The notes beneath the pieces were generated by a model, which saw only the letters and a list, made by a program, of their open reading frames with translations, ran no database searches and was not told the DNA's origin. 64,000 bases of DNA from Labilibaculum sp. (GTDB lineage: Bacteria > Bacteroidota > Bacteroidia > Bacteroidales > Marinifilaceae): contig JAEINT010000006.1 in the NCBI GenBank assembly GCA_016342745.1, positions 62,001 to 126,000 of the forward strand, given 5' to 3'. This document shows, piece by piece, positions 29,181-39,304 of the stretch. Made by a program: the position numbers and the translations under genes. The first letter of the stretch is position 1. Each line of letters begins with the position of its first letter.

Positions 29181-30065
29181 ATGCAAATCAACATTCAAGA
29201 ACTAAGTAAAATCTATCCCAATGGAAAAAAAGCTCTGGATGATGTAAATCTGGAAATTGGAACTGGCATGTTCGGACTTCTTGGACCCAATGGAGCTGGA
29301 AAATCGAGCTTAATGAGAATATTGGTAACATTAATGCAACCAACAATTGGCTCCATTTCTGTTGATTCATTTGATTTTCAAAAAAACAGAAAAGAAATTA
29401 GAAGTATGCTAGGGTATCTTCCTCAGGATTTTCGTTTTTTCTCAAAATTGAAGACCTGGGAATTTCTAGATTATGCTGCATCGCTTGCTGGTGTTAACAA
29501 TAAAAAAATCAGAAGAGATAAGGTAGATGAATGGTTGGATAAAGTAGGCTTGTTTGATGTTCGTGAACGAGATGCAAACAAACTATCTGGAGGAATGAAA
29601 CGAAGATTAGGCATTGCACAAACCTTAATTGGAGATCCAAAAATTATTGTAGTCGATGAACCAACTACTGGTCTTGATCCGGAAGAGAGAATTCGATTTC
29701 GAAACATCTTATCAGAACTCAGTCAAAAAGATGTAATTATCGTCTTATCAACTCATATTGTTGGAGACATATCCAGTGTTTGTAATAATTTGGCTTTACT
29801 AAACAACGGTAAAGTTGCCTTTAAAGGAACACCCGAAGCGCTTATTGAAAAAGCACGCGGTCATGTTTGGCAAGTGAACACCTCAGGTTATGAATATGAT
29901 TTAATCAAAGATAAGTATGCAGTTGTATCCACAATTCCAACACACGAAGGCTGGGAAGTGCAATTAATTGGAGATGGCAGTCAATTGCCGAATGCTATTG
30001 AGTTGGAACCAAATTTGGAACACGCTTACGTTTATTTTATGGAAATGTCTTCTGAACTAATTTAG
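29181..30065 (+). CDS. ABC transporter ATP-binding protein
   Basis: A 294-residue ABC ATPase. Walker A GPNGAGKSS (residues 35-43), Q-loop GYLPQDF, signature LSGGMKRR, Walker B IIVVDEPTTGLDP and the H-loop STHIVGD are all intact. It should power the ABC-2 permease domain of the next gene, 4 bases downstream. It is clearly paralogous to the ATPase domain at the C-terminus of the RND-ABC fusion at 39305-44023: both share MFGLLGPNGAGKS, the EERIRFRN/RERIRFRN segment and an NLE-AY motif near the end. First gene of the export operon. Confidence 0.95.
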   Translation: MQINIQELSKIYPNGKKALDDVNLEIGTGMFGLLGPNGAGKSSLMRILVTLMQPTIGSISVDSFDFQKNRKEIRSMLGYLPQDFRFFSKLKTWEFLDYAASLAGVNNKKIRRDKVDEWLDKVGLFDVRERDANKLSGGMKRRLGIAQTLIGDPKIIVVDEPTTGLDPEERIRFRNILSELSQKDVIIVLSTHIVGDISSVCNNLALLNNGKVAFKGTPEALIEKARGHVWQVNTSGYEYDLIKDKYAVVSTIPTHEGWEVQLIGDGSQLPNAIELEPNLEHAYVYFMEMSSELI

Positions 30066-30069
30066 TTAA

Positions 30070-33000
30070 TTGAAAATGATCTCATTCAACACCATACGCA
30101 CAGTTGCCAAATACGAGACCAGAACACTACTTCGATCTTGGTTTTTTAGAATATTTGCTGGACTATCCATCTTTTCGATAGGGATTTTTAACATTGCTGC
30201 CTTTGTCGAAAATAGTGGTGCACCGTGGATTTACAGAGCACTTCCTGCAGCAATACCATATGCCAATCTCATTCTTTTGAACTTGGGTCAGGCTATTGTT
30301 GCCGTATTTCTCGCATCAGAATTTTTAAAGCAGGATAGCAAGAACGATACCGTTGAAGTTATTTATGCAAGGTCGATGACCAACAGCGAATATATTCTGG
30401 GTAAATCGGTGGGAATCATAAGCGTATTTGTCATTCTCAATTTTATTATCCTCTTAATGGGAATTGGTTTTTCGTTTTTAAGTAGTGATTCTTCTCAAAA
30501 TGCTTGGATTGTTTTTTACTATCCATTACTCATATCGATACCTACCTTAGTTTACATTCTGGGCTTGGCATTTTTCTTAATGATCACATTAAAAAATCAG
30601 GCCATAACTTTCATCATCTTACTCGGATACATTGCCCTAAGTATCTTCTACTTAAATACGAAATTTTATCACCTATTCGATTATATTGCCTACCAAGTAC
30701 CAATGATGAATTCAACCATTGGAGGATTTGGTAGCTTTAAAGAAATTGTAATTCACAGAGGAATCTATTTCTTCCTTGGAATTGGTTTTATTCTGTTTAC
30801 CATATCGAAACTAAACCGATTACCTCAAGCAAAAAGACTGGTGTCACTTCCCATCTATTTGGCAATATTTTCTTTTTCCATAGGTGGATTTTTGACGAAA
30901 AAATACATTGATCTAAAAACAGACAAACTAGAATTTAGAGAAGGCATCATAGCTTTAAACAACCAATATGTATCTTATCCTAAGTCAGATATAATAAGTT
31001 GCCATATTGAACTAAACCATTTGGGTGATTCAATATCCGTAAAGACAGAATTGGATCTGCGTAACAGTTCTGGTTCAAATTTAGACACACTTCTTTTTAG
31101 TCTGAACCCAAAACTTACTGTCAATTCAATTTTTCAAGAAGGTAATGAGCTTAAATTTTTACGAGAAACACACTTGTTGAAAATATTACCAAATAAATCC
31201 TTACAGAAAAATGAGAATACAATATTAGAAATCTTCTATAGCGGTTCAATAGATGAGAGAACGCATTTTTTAGACTTAAATCCCGAGCTTACTAAAGACA
31301 ACTTTACGGCTGAGATGTTTCGCATTCGAAAACGATATTCCTACTTACAAGAGAATTTTGTTTGTTTAACCAGCGATGCTTTATGGTACCCTACTTCGGG
31401 CGTTGGATATGCTTCCGACCAACCCGCTTTGCATTCTCCTGATTTCACAAACTTCAGCTTGAAAATTCAAACGACAGATAATCTAACAGCTGTTTCGCAA
31501 GGAGAAGTAACTAAAATTGAAGATGGAATTTTTGAATTTAAACCAGAAGCAGCCTTGCCTAAAATTAGTTTGCTAATTGGAGACTATTTAAAGCATAGCA
31601 TTGAGGTTGATTCAATTGAATATTCCATCTATGCAATGCGTGGAAATGAGTTTTACTTGAAGCATTTTGATGTAATTCAAGATAGTTTGCCTTCTCTAAT
31701 TCGAGAATTAAAAAATGAATATGAAACTGAAATAGATTTAGAATATCCTTTCAAACGTTTCGCTTTGGCCGAAGTTCCTATTCAATTTGCATTGGATAAA
31801 CACATCTGGTCGATCAGTAGTGATGCAGTGCAACCCGAAATCATTTTTTATCCTGAAAAAGGTGTTGTGATGGAGGAAACTGATTTTAAGAAAAGGAAAA
31901 AACGTTTCGAAAAAAGAATGAAACGAGATAATGAGGAGGTTTCGGAAGAAGAGTTACAAGCCCGAATCTTAAAACGATTTATACGAGGTAATTTTATGCC
32001 TCCATCAACGGAATGGTATCAATTCGATCATGTAGATAGAAATACCTATTCTCCTTTCCCAAATTATTACGGTTACGCAACACAATTAAATTCTCAGCAA
32101 TATCCAGCTTTAGATATTGCATTAGCAGTATATCTAAAAGAGAAAAATGCTGTTTCGCAATCTCAAAATCGTTGGCGTTTTGATGGAATTAGTAAAGAAG
32201 AACGAATTAATTTGGAACTAAAAAATTCATCCTTACTAGAGATTACCAAAAAAGGCTTAAAATTAAGCGATGATAATGATGAACAAATTTACTTGAATGA
32301 TATTTTCAAAGCTAAAGGTATTCATCTGTTCTCCTTACTTAAATCTCGATATGGTGAAGAAGCGTTCAATTCCTTACTAAAAAAATACATCAAGGAGAAT
32401 CAACATCAGAAATTCAGTTTCCAAAGTTTCGATAGTTTGCTTTTAACACTAAAGGATGATTCGATAGAAAAAGAAGTGAAAAACTGGTATACAACAAACG
32501 AGTTACCAGGTTTTCTAATTAAAGATTTACAAACCTACAAGGTCAAAGAAGGGGATCATATTAAATATCAAATTCGATACAAAATCTCAAATCCTGAATC
32601 GGTAGATGGAATTGTTTCGGTTAATATTGAGTTAAACGAAAATAATGGAAGGCGAAGAAGAAGAAACCAAGACGACAAAAAACCAGCCTTCACCAAAACT
32701 ATTTTTGTACCTGCACATTCTGCACGCGAAGTTGGATTTGTTTTCCCATCACAACCTGGCCGAATGAATATATCAACGCATATCTCTAAAAACCTACCAA
32801 ACAGTTTGGCATATGATTTCAATTCATTTGGTGAAACGAAAAAAGGAAAATTCTTTAATGATATAAAAGATTGTGAACCATTTGATGGGATTTTGGCTGA
32901 TAACGAATTTGTAGTAGATAATGAAGACAAAGGCTTTGAATATGTTCAGGTATCAAACAAAAGCTACCTAAAACAATGGGTAGATGATCAACGTGTTAAC

Positions 33001-33426
33001 GAGCATGAGTATTCAAGAATGCGCACTTGGAATCCTCCAAACGAATGGAAAAACGTATTGCGTTCCGGCTTTTTTGGGAAATACGTGAGATCGGCTTTCT
33101 TCACGAAATCCGGACAGGGAGACCGTTCTGCCAGTTGGAAAGCAGACTTGAAAAATGAAGCACAATACGACGTTTACTGTCATATTGAAAAAGTACAAAG
33201 TTGGGGAAGAAGAGGAAGACAACAGAAAAAGGCAGATTACAACTTTAAAGTTTATCATGAATCTGGTTTCGAAGAAATAAACAAGAGTGATCAGGAATTA
33301 GAAAATGGCTGGAATTATCTGGGTACTTTCTTTATAAATCCTGAAAATGCCAAGGTAGAATTGAACAACAAATCGATTGGTACATTTCTATTTGCCGATG
33401 CAATTAAATGGGTTGAGAACAAATAA
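30070..33426 (+). CDS. ABC-2 permease fused to M1-peptidase-like and golvesin-like domains
   Basis: A 1118-residue membrane protein. Residues about 20-285 hold six or seven membrane helices of an ABC-2 type permease. A large extracytoplasmic part follows (about 290-950), organised like the M1 aminopeptidase-like regions that Bacteroidota fuse to such permeases, but no HExxH zinc motif is present anywhere, so it is probably not a peptidase. The last 150 residues, ending WNYLGTFFINPENAKVELNN and FADAIKWV, resemble the golvesin/xanthan-lyase C-terminal beta domain (recognition by pattern). It follows its ATPase by 4 bases and precedes the TolC-like gene by 17. It may handle or sense the exported substrate in the periplasm (inference). 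Confidence 0.85.
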   Translation: MKMISFNTIRTVAKYETRTLLRSWFFRIFAGLSIFSIGIFNIAAFVENSGAPWIYRALPAAIPYANLILLNLGQAIVAVFLASEFLKQDSKNDTVEVIYARSMTNSEYILGKSVGIISVFVILNFIILLMGIGFSFLSSDSSQNAWIVFYYPLLISIPTLVYILGLAFFLMITLKNQAITFIILLGYIALSIFYLNTKFYHLFDYIAYQVPMMNSTIGGFGSFKEIVIHRGIYFFLGIGFILFTISKLNRLPQAKRLVSLPIYLAIFSFSIGGFLTKKYIDLKTDKLEFREGIIALNNQYVSYPKSDIISCHIELNHLGDSISVKTELDLRNSSGSNLDTLLFSLNPKLTVNSIFQEGNELKFLRETHLLKILPNKSLQKNENTILEIFYSGSIDERTHFLDLNPELTKDNFTAEMFRIRKRYSYLQENFVCLTSDALWYPTSGVGYASDQPALHSPDFTNFSLKIQTTDNLTAVSQGEVTKIEDGIFEFKPEAALPKISLLIGDYLKHSIEVDSIEYSIYAMRGNEFYLKHFDVIQDSLPSLIRELKNEYETEIDLEYPFKRFALAEVPIQFALDKHIWSISSDAVQPEIIFYPEKGVVMEETDFKKRKKRFEKRMKRDNEEVSEEELQARILKRFIRGNFMPPSTEWYQFDHVDRNTYSPFPNYYGYATQLNSQQYPALDIALAVYLKEKNAVSQSQNRWRFDGISKEERINLELKNSSLLEITKKGLKLSDDNDEQIYLNDIFKAKGIHLFSLLKSRYGEEAFNSLLKKYIKENQHQKFSFQSFDSLLLTLKDDSIEKEVKNWYTTNELPGFLIKDLQTYKVKEGDHIKYQIRYKISNPESVDGIVSVNIELNENNGRRRRRNQDDKKPAFTKTIFVPAHSAREVGFVFPSQPGRMNISTHISKNLPNSLAYDFNSFGETKKGKFFNDIKDCEPFDGILADNEFVVDNEDKGFEYVQVSNKSYLKQWVDDQRVNEHEYSRMRTWNPPNEWKNVLRSGFFGKYVRSAFFTKSGQGDRSASWKADLKNEAQYDVYCHIEKVQSWGRRGRQQKKADYNFKVYHESGFEEINKSDQELENGWNYLGTFFINPENAKVELNNKSIGTFLFADAIKWVENK

Positions 33427-33443
33427 AATAAATAAGATAAGGC

Positions 33444-34946
33444 ATGACTACAACAAAACCACAATTAAAATTGATGAGAATATTCGTATTTGTCGGAGTG
33501 ATTCTACTCAGTTCTTTTTACGCTCAGGCGCAAAAGGAAATTACGCTAGACCAAGCTCTACTTATCGCCTTTGAAAATAGTCCTGACATTAAAAAGTCAC
33601 GGATAAACATGCAGCAGAACAAGGAAAGATTGAATGCGCAATTAGCATCTTTACGATCTCGTTTTTCTTTTGATGTTACGCCATTATCTTACGATAAAAC
33701 AGAATCCTACAACGAGTACTTCTCGACATGGAATACTTCTGAAAACAAAAAAGCCAGCGGAACATTTACCGTTTCTCAACCAATAAAGTTAACAGATGGT
33801 AGATTATCCCTGCAAAATGAGTTTGGATATCAAGACAATTACTCTGAAGCTAGTAATTCCAATTACTCGGGTTTTAACAACTCACTGTATTTGCAATACG
33901 ACCAGCCGCTGTTTACATTTAATAAAACCAAAATGGATTTGACTCGAAATGAGCTGAATCTTGAGAATGCAACCTTGGCCTACTCTATTCAACTTTTAAG
34001 TATGGAAAGAAGAGTAAACCAAGCATTTTATTCTATCTATCAGAAACAAATGGCTTTGAAGATTTCCGAAGAAGAATTTGAAAATCAGAAAATTAGCAAG
34101 GAGATTATTGTCAGTAAAGTAGAAGGTGGTTTATCAGCCAGAGAAGAACTTTATCAGGCTGAATTGAATTATGCTACCAGTAAATCGAGTTTGGACAATA
34201 ACCGAGTAGAACTTGAAAATGCTAAAGATGATTTTAAATTTCTATTGGGAATCTCCTTATATGATGATGTATCGGTAAGCACAGATATTAAATACATTCC
34301 TGTGATTGTGAATTTGGAAAAAGCAATCGAAAACGGATTGAACCAAAGGTTGGAATTAACCCAAAAAGAGATCGACTTAAACAATGCTAAGTTTGATTTG
34401 ATACAAACCTCTTCGATAAACGAATTTAAAGGAAATGTAAGCCTTTCGATTGGTATTATGGGAAACAATGAAAAGCTAGCTGATGTTTACGACAAGCCTA
34501 CAAAAAGTCCACGTGCTGGCATCACTTTTTCCATTCCAATATTCGATTGGGGAGAAAGAAGAGCCCGTATTAGAGCTGCCGAATTGGAAATTGAAAGTCG
34601 TGAGATAGACAAAAATAGCTTACGCGATGATATCACCATCAACATTAGAAAAACATACAGAAACCTTCAGAATTTAATTCAGCAAATAGATATTGCCAAG
34701 CAAAATGAAAAAAATGCTGAGTTAACTTACGATATCAATTTAGAGCGGTACCGAAATGGAGATTTGACAAGTATTGATCTGGAACGTTTCCAAAATCAGT
34801 TATCCGAAAAGAAAATGAATCTGGCTAATTCCCTAATCAATTACAAGTTGGAACTCTTGAATCTAAAAATCCAATCGCTTTGGGATTTTGAAAATGACAG
34901 ATCATTTGTGCCTCAGGAACTGCAAGAAAATTTGATTATTGAATAA
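33444..34946 (+). CDS. TolC family outer membrane efflux protein
   Basis: A 500-residue outer membrane factor. The signal peptide ends at AQAQ (about residue 29); codon 11 (33474) is an alternative start that gives a tighter signal peptide. The TolC-like pattern is clear: LDQALLIAFENSPDIKKSR at the start of the first helical half, long coiled-coil helices, and the second half with SIPIFDWGERRARI and LERYRNGDLTSIDLERFQNQL. It would form the trimeric channel for the pumps encoded beside it, with the membrane fusion lipoprotein as adaptor. It lies within the same transcription unit. Confidence 0.93.
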   Translation: MTTTKPQLKLMRIFVFVGVILLSSFYAQAQKEITLDQALLIAFENSPDIKKSRINMQQNKERLNAQLASLRSRFSFDVTPLSYDKTESYNEYFSTWNTSENKKASGTFTVSQPIKLTDGRLSLQNEFGYQDNYSEASNSNYSGFNNSLYLQYDQPLFTFNKTKMDLTRNELNLENATLAYSIQLLSMERRVNQAFYSIYQKQMALKISEEEFENQKISKEIIVSKVEGGLSAREELYQAELNYATSKSSLDNNRVELENAKDDFKFLLGISLYDDVSVSTDIKYIPVIVNLEKAIENGLNQRLELTQKEIDLNNAKFDLIQTSSINEFKGNVSLSIGIMGNNEKLADVYDKPTKSPRAGITFSIPIFDWGERRARIRAAELEIESREIDKNSLRDDITINIRKTYRNLQNLIQQIDIAKQNEKNAELTYDINLERYRNGDLTSIDLERFQNQLSEKKMNLANSLINYKLELLNLKIQSLWDFENDRSFVPQELQENLIIE

Positions 34947-34987
34947 ACACAAAACCAATCATGACATACCATACAAACTCCATAACA

Positions 34988-36037
34988 ATGAAACGAATCG
35001 CATTCTTTATTCTAAGTTTAGCAGTTTTTTCTGCTTGTAACGATAATGAAACAGATCTGAACAAAGACATTGCTGTTCAAGTCTCTGTTCAGGAAATCAC
35101 ATCCAAAAGCATTGAAAAATTTATCAGTACAACAGGAACTGTAAATCCAATAAAAACAGTTGCTCTAAAAAGTGACGTAGCTGGAAAATACCATTTGCAA
35201 ATCAATCCAAAAACAGGTCGCAAATTTGCCTTAGGCGATTACGTTAGCGAAGGAACAACAGTTATCGTTCTGGAGGACAAAGAATATGAAAACAACATCA
35301 AAATAAAGTCTTTAGAGTTGCGCTTGGAAATTTCACAACAAGTTTCTGAAAAGCAGCAATCATTGTATAAAAAAGGTGGTGTAACACTTTCGGAAGTTAA
35401 AAATGCTGAGATTGACCTTATCAATGCTAAATATTCTTACGAAGATGCCATTTTTCGTTTGGCTAAATTGAAAGTGAAAGCTCCTTTTTCAGGAAGCATC
35501 ACCAATTTGAATTACTACACAGACAATACCAAAATAGCAGCAGCTTCTGATTTGTTAAGCATCATGGATTACAGCAAACTTCATATGGAGATTAATTTAG
35601 CTGAAAAGAACATGAGCTCTGTGAAAACAGGTCAGCAGGTAAACATCATCAACTATACCATTCCTGGTGATACTTTAAAAGGTGTTCTTTCACAATTATC
35701 ACCTGCTATCGATTCTGAAACCAGATCTTTTAAAGCAATTATCAATATCAACAATTCAAAACTTTTGTTGCGACCAGGCATGTTTGCCAAGGGTGAGATT
35801 GTCGTTGCAAAAGCTGATTCGGCTATCGTTATACCTAAAGATGTGATTTTAAATAAGCAAAGAGGAAATACAGTTTTTGTTGTGAACAAAGGATTGGCCG
35901 AAGAACGCATTATCGAATTTGGATTAGAGAATCCGAACGAAGTACAAATCATTTCGGGCCTAAAGAAAAAAGATCGATTGGTAACCAAAGGTTTTGAAAC
36001 CCTTCGCAACAGATCAAAAATTAAAGTGGTGAAATAA
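34988..36037 (+). CDS. membrane fusion protein (HlyD/RND adaptor), lipoprotein
   Basis: An adaptor of 349 residues if started at 34988; an upstream in-frame ATG at 34961 adds 9 residues before the signal peptide. The signal peptide ends in the lipobox FSAC. The body shows a biotinyl-lipoyl-like half (STTGTVNPIKTVALKSDVAG and LKVKAPFSGSITNL), a short hairpin between them, a beta-barrel domain, and the C-terminal membrane-proximal domain with IVIPKDVILNKQRGNTVFVV. It is expected to bridge the inner membrane pumps and the TolC-like channel in the periplasm. As the only adaptor gene in the cluster it presumably serves both RND proteins. Confidence 0.92.
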   Translation: MKRIAFFILSLAVFSACNDNETDLNKDIAVQVSVQEITSKSIEKFISTTGTVNPIKTVALKSDVAGKYHLQINPKTGRKFALGDYVSEGTTVIVLEDKEYENNIKIKSLELRLEISQQVSEKQQSLYKKGGVTLSEVKNAEIDLINAKYSYEDAIFRLAKLKVKAPFSGSITNLNYYTDNTKIAAASDLLSIMDYSKLHMEINLAEKNMSSVKTGQQVNIINYTIPGDTLKGVLSQLSPAIDSETRSFKAIININNSKLLLRPGMFAKGEIVVAKADSAIVIPKDVILNKQRGNTVFVVNKGLAEERIIEFGLENPNEVQIISGLKKKDRLVTKGFETLRNRSKIKVVK

Positions 36038-36111
36038 TTTACACAACTATTTCAATTCACATCCAATTTAAAATGGTAGCCTCTATCATACAATAATTAA
36101 TTGCTTTTAAA

Positions 36112-39100
36112 ATGAAGAAAATAACTCAATTTTCGGTCAATTACCCAGTAACCGTATCCATGATCGTGATGGCAATATTGCTTTTGGGATATGTATCGCT
36201 CGGCAAATTAAATGTTGACCTGTTCCCGGAAATGAATGCACCGCGAATATTTGTGGAAATTAAAGCAGGTGAACGACCACCTGAAGAGATTGAAAAGCAA
36301 TTTATTGAAAGTATAGAGGCACAATCGATTCGACAAAAAGGAGTTAATCAGGTTTCATCGGTTTGTATGGTTGGTTCTGCACGAGTTACTGTGGAGTATA
36401 CTTGGGGCAGCGATATGGATGAAGCTTTTCTTGATTTGCAAAAAGCACTTACCAATTACAGTCAGAATGCTGACATTGATGAATTTACGATAACCCAACA
36501 CGATCCAAATGCATCTCCAATATTAATCATCGGAATGCTCCATCCAGAAATAACAGACATGGATGAACTTCGAAAAGTTGGTGAAAATTACATCCGTAAT
36601 GAACTAATCCGTTTGGAAGGAATTGCCGAAGTAGAATTGACAGGAACACAAGAAAAAGAAGTACGTATTGAAACCAATCAATACCTACTGGATGCACACC
36701 AAATAAGCATCGATCAAATTGTTCAAAAAATACAAAACCTTAACCAAAATGTTTCTGGTGGAAGCATTGTGGAAATGGGGAAGAAATACATTATTAAAGG
36801 TGCTGGCTTAATTCGAAACATTGAAGAAATAGAAAATGTAATTGTCGGAACAAAACAATCCTCGGCCTCATCGCCAACAAATGCGAGTGCTGGTAATCAA
36901 ACATTGGTAAAAGATAAAGTACCTATCCTTTTAAAAGATGTGGCCAAGGTCAGTTTCGTAGCCAAGAAATCTCAAAACATTGTTAGAATTAATGGTGTAA
37001 GATGCATTGGCTTATCCATTTACAAAGAAACTGGATCGAATACCGTTCAAGCCGTTGAAGATTTTGAAAAAACGATGGTATCCATCAAAAAAGCATTGCC
37101 TGGATATCAGTTTATCGTGGTTCAAAATCAAGGAAAATTCATTCAAACAGCAATTGATGAAGTTGAAGAAACGGCCTTAATTGGTGTTCTGATCGCCATT
37201 TTGGTGCTCTTTGTATTTCTAAGAAGAATAAAAGTAACCGCCATTGTAAGTTTTGCAATTCCGGTTTCCATCATTGCTACTTTTAACTTGATGTACTTTA
37301 ACGGATTGAGCTTAAATATCATGACCTTAGGAGGTTTGGCTTTAGGTGCTGGAATGTTAGTTGATAATGCCATTGTGGTTATCGAAAACATCTTCCGGAA
37401 AATGGAACTAGGCCTTTCAGTAAAAGATGCTGCCATTGAAGGAACATCAGAAGTTGGAGGAGCTATTGTTGCATCTACGCTAACAACCATTGTAGTATTT
37501 CTTCCAATTGTATACATGCACGGAGCATCGGGTGCTTTGTTTAAAGATCAGGCATGGACAGTTGCTTTCTCTTTAATAGCCTCTTTATTTGTTGCCATAT
37601 TAATGATTCCGATGCTATTCAATTATGCATACAAAGGAAAAGCCAAAGACACAAAATTCAAATCGGTTAAGATTGCTTGGTATGGAACAATGCTTGCCAA
37701 AATCCTAAACAAAAGAAGTTTGGTGATTGGTGCTGGATGTATTTTAATCGTAATTACTGGCCTTATTCTTCCTTATGTAGGAAACGAGTATCTACCCAAA
37801 AGTGGCGTTGGAGAATTTAGTTTAGATATTGAATTAAAGGAAGGAACTCAACTCGATCGAACATCAAAAACGGTTGGTGCTATTGAATCGATGTTGAAAC
37901 AATCATTAGGAGACAAATTCGAAACGGTCTATAGTCAAATTGGTCCGGGAAGTAGTTCTGCCACCGATAAATCTGTCTTTCAAAATGAAAACACAGCCAA
38001 TATTAAAATTCGCCTTAAAAGTGAATACGCAGAGCACTCAGAAGCCATACTTGAACATGTTGGACTGTTAATTTCCGACATTCCAGATGCACAGATTTCT
38101 ATTGTTCGTGATGAAACAGCCTTGCAATCGACCATTGGAACAGAAACTGCTCCTATTGAAGTAGAGGTAAAAGGAAAAGACATAGAAGTACTAGAACAGT
38201 TATCGAAGGAAATTAAAGAACTTCTGACTCAAGTTCCTGATTTGATTAATGTAAAAACCAGCATTGAAGAAGGAGCTCCTGAAGTTGATGTTGTTATTGA
38301 TCGCTACAAAGCAGGCATCTTCAACCTAAGCACAAGTGATATTGCAGGTCAGTTGCAAGATGTTTTAATGGGAAAGAATGCTGGAAAATTTGAACAAAGT
38401 GGGGAAATGAATGACATTACCATTCAGCTACCAGAAACCAGACTTTCTGAATTAAATACGCTTTCACTAAAAAGTGGGGATCAAGAAATTCCATTGTACG
38501 AAGTAGCGCATATAGAGAAATCGTCTTCTCCAAAACAAATGCTGAGAAGAAACCAGACTCGTATTGGAAAAATAAGTGCCGATATTCAAGGCGATATTGC
38601 TTTCGATCAGATTATTGAAAAGATTAACAGTAAAATTTCAAATATTGAATTGCCTCAAGGCTATCAGGTGAGTTTGATTGGTGAGGAACAAAAAAGACAG
38701 GAAGCACTTTCCAATCTTAGCTTTGCTTTGCTACTCTCCATTGTCTTAGTGTATATGGTTATGGCTTCACAATTCGAATCATTAATTCATCCTTTTACAA
38801 TTCTCCTTACCATTCCATTGGCTGGAGTTGGAGCTGTATGGGCATTTTTCCTTTTGGGAATTCCAATGAACATCATGGCTTACATTGGTATTATTATGCT
38901 AGGAGGTATAGCGGTGAACGATTCCATTATTCTGGTTGATGCCATTAATAAATTTAAAGAGCAAGGCAATTCCTTACGTGATTCAATTATAATGGCTGGA
39001 GAAAACAGAATTCGACCAATTATCATGACCAGTATCACAACCATTTTGGCTTTACTGCCTCTTACCATCGGATTTGGAGAAAGTGCAGCCTTACGAGCTC

Positions 39101-39246
39101 CTATGGCCATTGCCGTAATTGCTGGATTGGTTACCTCAACCTTGCTTACACTGGTAGTAATACCTTGTGTTTACTATGTTTTCGATAACATGCAAACTTA
39201 TCTGTCTCAATTGAGAACAAAAAGAGCAAAATATAGCAAAGAATAA
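36112..39246 (+). CDS. RND efflux transporter permease
   Basis: A 1044-residue inner membrane RND pump of normal length with twelve membrane helices and two periplasmic porter loops. The N-terminus (SVNYPVTVSMIVMAILLLGYVSLGKLNVDLFPEM) is typical. The proton-relay region of helix 4 reads GAGMLVDNAIVVIENIF: the first Asp of the AcrB DD pair is kept (about residue 417) and the second is Asn. In helix 10 the AcrB Lys position is Asn in GGIAVNDSIILVDA. Both replacements are common in this branch of the family. It lies 74 bases after the adaptor gene and 58 before the RND-ABC fusion, which suggests that the two RND proteins may pair as a heteromer (inference). Confidence 0.94.
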   Translation: MKKITQFSVNYPVTVSMIVMAILLLGYVSLGKLNVDLFPEMNAPRIFVEIKAGERPPEEIEKQFIESIEAQSIRQKGVNQVSSVCMVGSARVTVEYTWGSDMDEAFLDLQKALTNYSQNADIDEFTITQHDPNASPILIIGMLHPEITDMDELRKVGENYIRNELIRLEGIAEVELTGTQEKEVRIETNQYLLDAHQISIDQIVQKIQNLNQNVSGGSIVEMGKKYIIKGAGLIRNIEEIENVIVGTKQSSASSPTNASAGNQTLVKDKVPILLKDVAKVSFVAKKSQNIVRINGVRCIGLSIYKETGSNTVQAVEDFEKTMVSIKKALPGYQFIVVQNQGKFIQTAIDEVEETALIGVLIAILVLFVFLRRIKVTAIVSFAIPVSIIATFNLMYFNGLSLNIMTLGGLALGAGMLVDNAIVVIENIFRKMELGLSVKDAAIEGTSEVGGAIVASTLTTIVVFLPIVYMHGASGALFKDQAWTVAFSLIASLFVAILMIPMLFNYAYKGKAKDTKFKSVKIAWYGTMLAKILNKRSLVIGAGCILIVITGLILPYVGNEYLPKSGVGEFSLDIELKEGTQLDRTSKTVGAIESMLKQSLGDKFETVYSQIGPGSSSATDKSVFQNENTANIKIRLKSEYAEHSEAILEHVGLLISDIPDAQISIVRDETALQSTIGTETAPIEVEVKGKDIEVLEQLSKEIKELLTQVPDLINVKTSIEEGAPEVDVVIDRYKAGIFNLSTSDIAGQLQDVLMGKNAGKFEQSGEMNDITIQLPETRLSELNTLSLKSGDQEIPLYEVAHIEKSSSPKQMLRRNQTRIGKISADIQGDIAFDQIIEKINSKISNIELPQGYQVSLIGEEQKRQEALSNLSFALLLSIVLVYMVMASQFESLIHPFTILLTIPLAGVGAVWAFFLLGIPMNIMAYIGIIMLGGIAVNDSIILVDAINKFKEQGNSLRDSIIMAGENRIRPIIMTSITTILALLPLTIGFGESAALRAPMAIAVIAGLVTSTLLTLVVIPCVYYVFDNMQTYLSQLRTKRAKYSKE

Positions 39247-39304
39247 ATGACCAAAAGTCTCTTTCAAAAGAGAAATCTAAGTAAAAAAGCTTAAACTGAA
39301 ATAC

